A stretch of 5,043 nt of DNA, taken from a bacterium (GTDB lineage: Bacteria > Bacillota_I > Bacilli_A > RFN20 > CAG-826). The notes beneath the pieces are model-generated. The model saw only the letters and a list, made by a program, of their open reading frames with translations. It was not told the origin of the DNA and searched no databases. The translations under genes and the position numbers were made by a program. The stretch covers positions 5,056 through 10,098 of the forward strand of contig JAHZFY010000032.1 in the NCBI GenBank assembly GCA_019421105.1, written 5' to 3'. Position 1 is the stretch's first letter; the number at the start of each line of letters is the position of its first letter. This document shows positions 1 through 3,986 of this stretch, one piece after another.

Positions 1-517
1 GTAGTGATGCACTAGATCCAATGGCAATTAAAGAATCCATATTAGGGGATAATTTAAATAAACGTTTAAATCCATTACTAAAAAAATGAAAGTAAATAAT
101 GACACTTGGAATAGTTAATAAAAATTGTGTAAAAGCAAAAATTAATGCATTTTCTTCACCCACTAAAAACCATGGCATAGGAGCGTTAATCATATGGCCC
201 ATAGAAACATACATTAAGACTAATAAAAAGACAAAGGAAGTGATTAATTTAGTTAATTGATGATCATTTTCTTTAGACGATTTATTTACTTGTTTAGATA
301 TATTTTTATCTTTAACATTAGCCTCGTAACCAGCTTTTTTAACGCTTTGTTCAATATTATTAATGCTGCAGACACTTTCATCAAAGTCAACATCCATTGA
401 ATTATTTAATAGATTTACATTAACATCTTTAACACCATCTAGTTTTTCAACTGCTTTTAAAACATGGGCTTGACAAGCAGCACATGTCATCCCTTTTACA
501 TCAAATTTCTTTTTCAT
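1..517 (-). CDS. copA: CopA, copper-exporting P1B-type ATPase (N-terminal part; C-terminus beyond window)
   Basis: Cu(I)-translocating P-type ATPase that pumps copper out across the cytoplasmic membrane using ATP. An open frame of 172 codons starts at the ATG at 517 and reaches the left edge without a stop, so the gene is cut by the window. Residues 1-70 form one heavy-metal-associated domain with the metal-binding motif GMTCAAC (Cys12, Cys15). After a polar linker (about 68-88) come hydrophobic helices at about 90-110 and 124-146. The segment MYVSMGHM followed by Pro residues, and SPNMDSLIAIGSSAS near the edge, match the first transmembrane region of CopA proteins. The phosphorylation (DKTGT) and CPC motifs would lie outside the window. 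Single-HMA CopAs are usually about 740 residues, so roughly a quarter is seen. It starts 2 bases after the csoR stop, with a weak AAAAGG (529-534) inside csoR, suggesting translational coupling. The identity is well supported; Cu(I) specificity is inferred from CsoR linkage and family resemblance. Confidence 0.93.
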   Translation of the reverse strand, partial: MKKKFDVKGMTCAACQAHVLKAVEKLDGVKDVNVNLLNNSMDVDFDESVCSINNIEQSVKKAGYEANVKDKNISKQVNKSSKENDHQLTKLITSFVFLLVLMYVSMGHMINAPMPWFLVGEENALIFAFTQFLLTIPSVIIYFHFFSNGFKRLFKLSPNMDSLIAIGSSASL

Positions 518-519
518 AA

Positions 520-813
520 TTATTGTAACCTTTTAAATAAGTCAATAATTTCATTTAAAACATCGTCATTCCCTTTCAACAATTGATCTTTAACGCATGT
601 GTTTAAATGTCGTTTTAATATTTGATTAGCTAAAGACTTAATAGATTTATCGATTGCAATCAGTTGAATTAAAATGTCATCACAATAACGATCATCTATA
701 ATCATTTGTTTTACACCAGTTAATGATCCGATGATTCTATTTATTCTTGTTTCTAAATTTCTTTTTTCTTCTTCACTACGAATTGTTACCTTTTTATTTT
801 TACAGCATTCCAT
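520..813 (-). CDS. csoR: CsoR, copper-sensing transcriptional repressor
   Basis: A 97-residue, all-helical CsoR/FrmR/RcnR-family repressor, the normal family length. CsoR is a DNA-binding oligomer that leaves its operator when it binds Cu(I). The family signature RSEEEKRNL..RINRIIGSLTGVK is at residues 12-35. The Cu(I) ligand triad is complete: Cys44, His69 and Cys73, with the same spacing (25 and 4) as Cys36-His61-Cys65 of Mycobacterium tuberculosis CsoR. Tyr43 next to the first Cys matches the second-shell Tyr of that protein. The His ligand argues for a copper sensor and against the persulfide sensor CstR. The N-terminus carries an extra Cys pair (Cys3-Cys4) of unknown role. The ATG at 813 is preceded by AAGGAG (820-825) at a 6-base spacing. 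It is the first gene of the csoR-copA operon, with a matching palindrome in its promoter, so autoregulation is likely. Confidence 0.94.
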   Translation of the reverse strand: MECCKNKKVTIRSEEEKRNLETRINRIIGSLTGVKQMIIDDRYCDDILIQLIAIDKSIKSLANQILKRHLNTCVKDQLLKGNDDVLNEIIDLFKRLQ

Positions 814-831
814 AAGAAACTCCTTTATTAT

Positions 832-859
832 ATGATACCCCCCATAGGTATATTTTCAA
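832..859 (-). promoter_or_regulatory. csoR-copA promoter
   Basis: On the minus strand, TTGAAA (complement of 854-859) is followed after 16 bases by TATCAT (complement of 832-837). A TATAAT sits 5 bases further downstream, but it would leave almost no leader before the AAGGAG site. The CsoR-type palindrome fills the spacer and touches the -10. The leader would be only about 10-20 bases long. Confidence 0.5.
835..851 (-). promoter_or_regulatory. Probable CsoR operator (palindrome ATACC-N7-GGTAT)
   Basis: On the minus strand the site reads ATACCTATGGGGGGTAT. It has perfect 5-base arms around a G-rich centre, like the known TACC...GGGGGTA CsoR operators. It lies between the putative -35 and -10 of the csoR promoter and overlaps the -10, so bound CsoR would block RNA polymerase. 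The assignment rests on pattern and position. Confidence 0.7.
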
Positions 860-882
860 GTCAAATGCATATTTTTTGCAAC

Positions 883-904
883 AAAAAAACCACCGTTAAG
901 GTGG
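883..904 (-). terminator. Rho-independent terminator of the lipoprotein gene
   Basis: On the minus strand, CCACC-TTAAC-GGTGG forms a 5-bp GC-rich stem with a 5-base loop (890-904), followed by seven T (889-883). It lies about 20 bases after the lipoprotein stop codon and just upstream of the csoR promoter, so it separates the two units. Flanking AAAACC / GGTTTT bases could lengthen the stem in an alternative fold. Confidence 0.8.
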
Positions 905-923
905 CTAAGGTTTTCTTGTTTTT

Positions 924-1448
924 TTATTTAACTAAATATGCAAGGAATTGAACAAGATTACCATATTCAGCTTCGGTATAGGCGGCAACTTCTAATGCGA
1001 TAGTACCACCTTCATTTGTAAAGACGCTTCCATAATATGCAGTGCCATCTAAGAATTCACCTTCACCTCTATATTCTTCTAATTCTGTCATGTATAAAGG
1101 GACAAGGCTAAGAACGTTATTAAATGCTTCTTCGTTTGTAAAAGTACCATTTAAAATACAAGTTGTAAATGCAAGTTGACCAACATCATCTGTTTCAACT
1201 ACATAGTCTTCACCTTCAACGCTAGTGCCATATAAAGACATGCAAATTTCTTCCATTAATTTTTTAACATCCTCAAATGTGACAGTTTCTGTTGTGGTTG
1301 TTGTCTCTGTAACAGTTGATGTCTCTGTTGTAGTTGTTTCAGTTGTTGTAGTAGTAGTTTTATCTTGACTACTGCTGTTAGTTGGTGTACATCCTGCTAA
1401 TACTAATAAAGCAGCAACTCCTAAAGCGGATAATGTTTTAAGTTTCAT
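924..1448 (-). CDS. Predicted lipoprotein with a Thr/Glu-rich linker, function unknown
   Basis: Not recognised beyond being a 174-residue lipoprotein. Residues 1-19 form a lipoprotein signal peptide (MKLKTL, a hydrophobic stretch, then LAGC), with Cys20 as the lipidated residue, so the mature protein should be anchored on the outer face of the membrane. Residues 31-57 are a low-complexity linker of 20 Thr, 4 Glu, 2 Val and 1 Ser, probably extended and possibly glycosylated. Residues 58-174 are an acidic globular domain with Cys69 and Cys97, and Tyr-rich segments near 117-140 and 157-171. I chose the ATG at 1448 because GGAGGG (1456-1461) lies 7 bases upstream. A TTG at 1463 in the same frame overlaps that ribosome binding site and would add five residues before the signal peptide. 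It is its own transcription unit, with a promoter about 75-100 bases upstream and a terminator downstream. No catalytic motif is visible. Confidence 0.88.
   Translation of the reverse strand: MKLKTLSALGVAALLVLAGCTPTNSSSQDKTTTTTTETTTTETSTVTETTTTTETVTFEDVKKLMEEICMSLYGTSVEGEDYVVETDDVGQLAFTTCILNGTFTNEEAFNNVLSLVPLYMTELEEYRGEGEFLDGTAYYGSVFTNEGGTIALEVAAYTEAEYGNLVQFLAYLVK
1278..1358 (-). repeat. Low-complexity Thr/Glu-coding tract
   Basis: This 81-base stretch encodes residues 31-57 of the lipoprotein with runs of ACT/ACA/ACC-type codons; the plus strand reads as irregular GTT/GTA/GTC repeats. The triplets are mixed, not a pure microsatellite, but such tracts often change in length between strains. 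Confidence 0.6.
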
Positions 1449-1477
1449 ATTTTTTCCCTCCAAATCTTAAAACTAAT

Positions 1478-1507
1478 ATCGCTCTTTATGATACATATAA
1501 GGGCGAT
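1478..1507. repeat. Imperfect inverted repeat in the lipoprotein gene leader
   Basis: ATCGC (1478-1482) pairs with GCGAT (1503-1507), and the next bases CTT/AAG continue the pairing after one wobble or mismatch. The 30-base element lies in the expected leader between the promoter and the ribosome binding site. It could be a small RNA hairpin or an operator for an unknown regulator, or chance. Confidence 0.3.
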
Positions 1508-1522
1508 TAAAATATGAAAATT

Positions 1523-1550
1523 ATTTTAAACTTTTTTAGACACATGTCAA
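1523..1550 (-). promoter_or_regulatory. Promoter of the lipoprotein gene
   Basis: On the minus strand a perfect TTGACA (complement of 1545-1550) is followed after 16 bases by TAAAAT (complement of 1523-1528). Transcription would start near 1516, giving a leader of about 70 bases. This is the strongest sigma-A-like promoter match in the window. Confidence 0.6.
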
Positions 1551-1594
1551 GATTTTAAAAAAAGAGTATTAAGATATTATTAATCATCTATATA

Positions 1595-1614
1595 TGTTAT
1601 AAATTAATTAGGAG
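1595..1614 (+). promoter_or_regulatory. Possible extended -10 and ribosome binding site of the disulfide reductase gene
   Basis: TGTTATAAA (1595-1603) resembles an extended -10 (TGnTATAAT), with no convincing -35 upstream. AGGAG at 1610-1614 is a clear ribosome binding site 7 bases before the ATG at 1622. If this -10 is right, the leader is very short. The ribosome site is firm; the promoter is tentative. Confidence 0.4.
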
Positions 1615-1621
1615 AAAACAT

Positions 1622-3256
1622 ATGAGAACAATTATAATTGGCGCTGTTGCTTTAGGTGCATCATGTGCTGCTAGATTAAAAAGATTAAATCCAAATCATG
1701 AAGTCATTTTATTAGAGAAAGGTAATTATGCTTCTTTTGCAAACTGTGGTCTACCATATTTCGTAGGAGATGAAATCAAAGAAAAAGAAAAATTATTGGT
1801 CGTTGACAAGGCTACTTTTGTGAATAGGTATAACATTGATTTGAGGCTAAATTCTGAAGTTATAAAAATAACCCCTAAAGAAAATGAAGTCATCGTTTTA
1901 AATCATGAAGAAAATAAGCAATATTCATTAAAATATGATAACTTAGTCCTAGCCATGGGGGCGGACGCTATTACACCTCCAATTGAAGGTATTTATAATG
2001 AAGGCATTTATTATTTAAAAACAGTAGATGATGCAATTAAACTCAAAGATAAAATGAACAATGCCAAAAAAGTTGCTGTTATCGGTGGGGGTTTCATCGG
2101 TTTAGAAGCTATGGAAAACATCGCTGGATTAAATAAAGAAGTTCATTTATTTGAAGGAAGAGCTAGCATTTCTAATTTAGACTATGATATGGCTTTAATT
2201 TTGCATGGTGTTTTAAAACAACACGGAGTAACTCTTCATTTAAATACAATGGTGAATAAAATTGAAAAAGTAGAAGAAAAATTAATCGTAAATACAAATA
2301 ATAACGAACAATTTGAATTCGATGCTATTGTTATGGCGATTGGCGTTAAGCCTAATGTTGGTCTTGCAAAAGATGCAGGCGTTAAACTTGATCAAAATAA
2401 TACGATTGAAGTTGATGATTTTTTAAAAACAAACTATGGCAATATTTATGCTGGTGGTGATTTAGTTTCAAATTATGACGCTATTTCTGATCATTTAGTT
2501 TATGTTCCTTTAGCAAATTATGCCAATAAGCATGGACGCATCATTGCTAATAATATTGAGGGCATAAAATCAAGACGCCAAAAAATATCATTAGCGTCAG
2601 TGTTTAAATTATTTGACTATACTGTTTCTAGCTGTGGTTTAAATGAAATGCTTTTAAATAAATTTGGAATTAAATATCATGCTTTATATCAAAACGCTAA
2701 TTCACATGCTACATATTATCCAGGAGCAACGCCAATACATGCAAAAATTTTATTTGATGATAATGGCAAAATCTTAGGTGGTCAAATGATAGGCAAAAAT
2801 CTTGTGGAAAAAAGAATAGATGTCTTATCTAATTTATTATTAAAAGGCTGTACTTATCACGATTTAATGGAAGTTGAATCAAGCTATGCCCCTCCATATT
2901 TAAGCGCCAAGGATATTTTAAACTTCTTTGGTTTTATGATTGATAACACTTTAAATCTTGGGATTAAATCTATTTCACCTTTGGATATAGATAAAATTAA
3001 AGATGAAGTTTATTTAATTGATGTCAGAGGTAAAGCAATGCATGATTTAGGACATATTGGTAATGCAATAAATATGCCATTAGATCAATTAAGAAATAAC
3101 ATCGATAAATTACCAAAAGACAAAACCATCTATATACATTGTCAAGTTGGTATTACATCATATAATGCTTGCTGTTTATTAAAAGGATTAGGGTTTGATG
3201 TAGTTAATGTTAGTGGTGGATATTCATTATATAAATTGATGACAAGTAACAAATAA
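1622..3256 (+). CDS. CoA-disulfide / NAD(P)H-dependent persulfide reductase with C-terminal rhodanese domain (CoADR-RHD type)
   Basis: A 544-residue cytoplasmic flavoprotein of the pyridine nucleotide-disulfide oxidoreductase family. Members use NAD(P)H to reduce CoA disulfide, CoA persulfide or polysulfide, and many are annotated as NADH oxidase. Visible parts are: an N-terminal FAD-binding motif (residues 3-20); the single redox Cys42 in SFANCGLPY; a second dinucleotide motif VIGGGFIGLEA (153-163) for NAD(P)H; YAGGD (276-280) for FAD; and Tyr366 and Tyr426 (in YAPPYLSAKD) near the Tyr pair used by CoA-disulfide reductases. Residues about 455-544 are a rhodanese domain with DVRG, GHIGNAINMP and active-site Cys507 in CQVGIT, fitting CxxGx[R/T]. 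The catalytic His10 of NADH peroxidase/oxidase is absent, favouring the CoA-disulfide/persulfide group. Length is typical of the fusion. Oddities are GAVALG where GGVAxG is usual, and AMGA for ATGA. It appears monocistronic. The true substrate cannot be read from sequence. Confidence 0.9.
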   Translation: MRTIIIGAVALGASCAARLKRLNPNHEVILLEKGNYASFANCGLPYFVGDEIKEKEKLLVVDKATFVNRYNIDLRLNSEVIKITPKENEVIVLNHEENKQYSLKYDNLVLAMGADAITPPIEGIYNEGIYYLKTVDDAIKLKDKMNNAKKVAVIGGGFIGLEAMENIAGLNKEVHLFEGRASISNLDYDMALILHGVLKQHGVTLHLNTMVNKIEKVEEKLIVNTNNNEQFEFDAIVMAIGVKPNVGLAKDAGVKLDQNNTIEVDDFLKTNYGNIYAGGDLVSNYDAISDHLVYVPLANYANKHGRIIANNIEGIKSRRQKISLASVFKLFDYTVSSCGLNEMLLNKFGIKYHALYQNANSHATYYPGATPIHAKILFDDNGKILGGQMIGKNLVEKRIDVLSNLLLKGCTYHDLMEVESSYAPPYLSAKDILNFFGFMIDNTLNLGIKSISPLDIDKIKDEVYLIDVRGKAMHDLGHIGNAINMPLDQLRNNIDKLPKDKTIYIHCQVGITSYNACCLLKGLGFDVVNVSGGYSLYKLMTSNK

Positions 3257-3260
3257 AAAT

Positions 3261-3291
3261 AAAGGTCATGTTAATTCATGACCTTTTCTTT
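3261..3291. terminator. Bidirectional terminator between convergent genes
   Basis: A perfect 10-bp stem, AAAGGTCATG (3261-3270) and CATGACCTTT (3277-3286), with a 6-base loop TTAATT. T-rich bases follow on the plus strand (TTTTCTTT) and on the minus strand (TTTATTTTTATTT), so it can end both transcripts. It starts 5 bases after the disulfide reductase stop. The minus-strand stop codon of the CarD-like gene is inside the loop. Confidence 0.85.
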
Positions 3292-3774
3292 AAATATTTG
3301 ATTAGCATCGCTAATTGGTATGCCCAAGGCAAATGATATTGTTTCTCCAATTATATATAATGCTTTTTGCATTAGTTCACTATCAAAACTAGATAGATGT
3401 TTCTTTTCTTTTTTTAATTGTTCGTTTTTTAATGAAATGCATTTAATTAAACCAATGATATCTTTAAAATTATAAGAATGGATAATTGAATTAAATTTTT
3501 CTTGTCTTTCCCTTTTATTATTATTCCATTCTATTTTTGAATAATTCTTTTTCATTAATTCATTAACCTCGTCTTTGTTTAGAGGTTTGCAAATTTTAGC
3601 AAGTTGGTTTTCATTGCTTAATGGCACATAAACTTTTAAAGGATTCCTTTGATTGATAGACATTAAAACAACATACTCACTGTTGTCTTCCATTTTAACC
3701 GTTTCTATTATGCGGCAGATTCCTAATGATAAATAATAGACGTATGATCCAACCGCGCTTTTATCAAAGCTCAT
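3271..3774 (-). CDS. CarD/CdnL-family RNA polymerase-binding transcription regulator
   Basis: A 167-residue protein that resembles CarD/CdnL, which binds the RNA polymerase beta subunit and stabilises open promoter complexes. Residues about 1-65 look like the Tudor-like polymerase-interacting domain: an N-terminal VGSYVYY...GICRI, then YVVL and KVYVPL strands. Residues 70-167 form a helical domain. Trp83 in IEWNNNKRERQEKF aligns with the Trp (85) that wedges into the promoter minor groove in mycobacterial CarD. Length matches the family (about 160). I start at the ATG at 3774 because AAGGAG (3781-3786) is 6 bases upstream; the in-frame ATG at 3780 directly abuts that site and is unlikely. It is convergent with the disulfide reductase gene and divergent from the flavoenzyme gene, so it is probably transcribed alone. 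Similarity was judged by eye, so the fold is likely but the regulon is unknown. Confidence 0.78.
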   Translation of the reverse strand: MSFDKSAVGSYVYYLSLGICRIIETVKMEDNSEYVVLMSINQRNPLKVYVPLSNENQLAKICKPLNKDEVNELMKKNYSKIEWNNNKRERQEKFNSIIHSYNFKDIIGLIKCISLKNEQLKKEKKHLSSFDSELMQKALYIIGETISFALGIPISDANQIFKEKVMN

Positions 3775-3783
3775 ATTCATCTC

Positions 3784-3801
3784 CTTTTTGACGTTAAAAA
3801 G
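3784..3801 (-). promoter_or_regulatory. Possible hairpin masking the CarD-like gene ribosome binding site
   Basis: In the minus-strand leader, CTTTTT pairs with AAAAAG across a 6-base loop, and the second arm covers part of the AAGGAG site (3781-3786). The stem is mostly A-U pairs, so it is weak. It could be a modest translational control or a chance feature of AT-rich DNA. Confidence 0.25.
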
Positions 3802-3826
3802 ATCTCACGTGCTTATGTACAATTTA

Positions 3827-3835
3827 ATTATAACA
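3827..3835 (-). promoter_or_regulatory. Extended -10 promoter of the CarD-like gene
   Basis: The minus strand reads TGTTATAAT, a perfect extended -10 (TGnTATAAT). No good -35 stands 16-18 bases upstream, which is common for extended -10 promoters. The start would be near 3820, giving a leader of about 45 bases to the ATG at 3774. Confidence 0.55.
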
Positions 3836-3892
3836 AGGAATAATAAATAATGCGACAAATAGATTATTTTAGAATGTAAAACTTTAAAAAGT

Positions 3893-3905
3893 CTAAATTA
3901 TTTAG
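3893..3905. promoter_or_regulatory. Perfect short palindrome in the divergent intergenic region
   Basis: CTAAAT-T-ATTTAG has 6-base arms around one base. It lies between the two divergent promoters, about 50 bases upstream of the flavoenzyme -10. A related half-match (TAGATTATTTTAG) occurs about 30 bases to its left, and ACTTTAAAAAGT (3881-3892) is a second small inverted repeat beside it. This may be a repressor site, but AT-only palindromes arise easily by chance here. Confidence 0.3.
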
Positions 3906-3957
3906 CAATGAACTAATTATTTTATTGAAAAAAACATACATTTTTATTTTGATGATG

Positions 3958-3978
3958 TATAATAATTTTGTATAGGAG
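3958..3978 (+). promoter_or_regulatory. -10 element and ribosome binding site of the flavoenzyme gene
   Basis: A perfect TATAAT (3958-3963) is preceded 17 bases upstream by a weak CATACA (3935-3940). A better-looking TTGAAA (3925-3930) is 27 bases away, too far to pair with it. AGGAG (3974-3978) lies 8 bases before the ATG at 3987. Confidence 0.5.
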
Positions 3979-3986
3979 ATAAATAT

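Noticed and set aside
520..813. CsoR-family protein as a persulfide sensor (CstR) controlling the nearby disulfide reductase
   Set aside because: The His69 copper ligand is present with exact CsoR spacing, the gene is directly followed by copA, and no CsoR-type palindrome is seen upstream of the reductase gene.
1278..1358. Possible CRISPR or tandem repeat array
   Set aside because: The triplet-like repeats are in frame within a coding region and encode a Thr/Glu linker; there are no spacers or fixed-length units.
1449..1463. Upstream TTG start adding five residues to the lipoprotein
   Set aside because: The TTG overlaps the GGAGGG ribosome binding site itself, and the added residues would precede a normal signal peptide. 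The ATG at 1448 is properly spaced.
3775..3780. First ATG of the CarD-like gene
   Set aside because: It directly abuts the AAGGAG site with no spacer, whereas the ATG two codons later has the 6-base spacing seen for csoR.
3925..3930. TTGAAA as the -35 of the flavoenzyme promoter
   Set aside because: It is 27 bases from the clear TATAAT, too far for a normal spacer; the only -10 at a proper distance is the weak TTTGAT.
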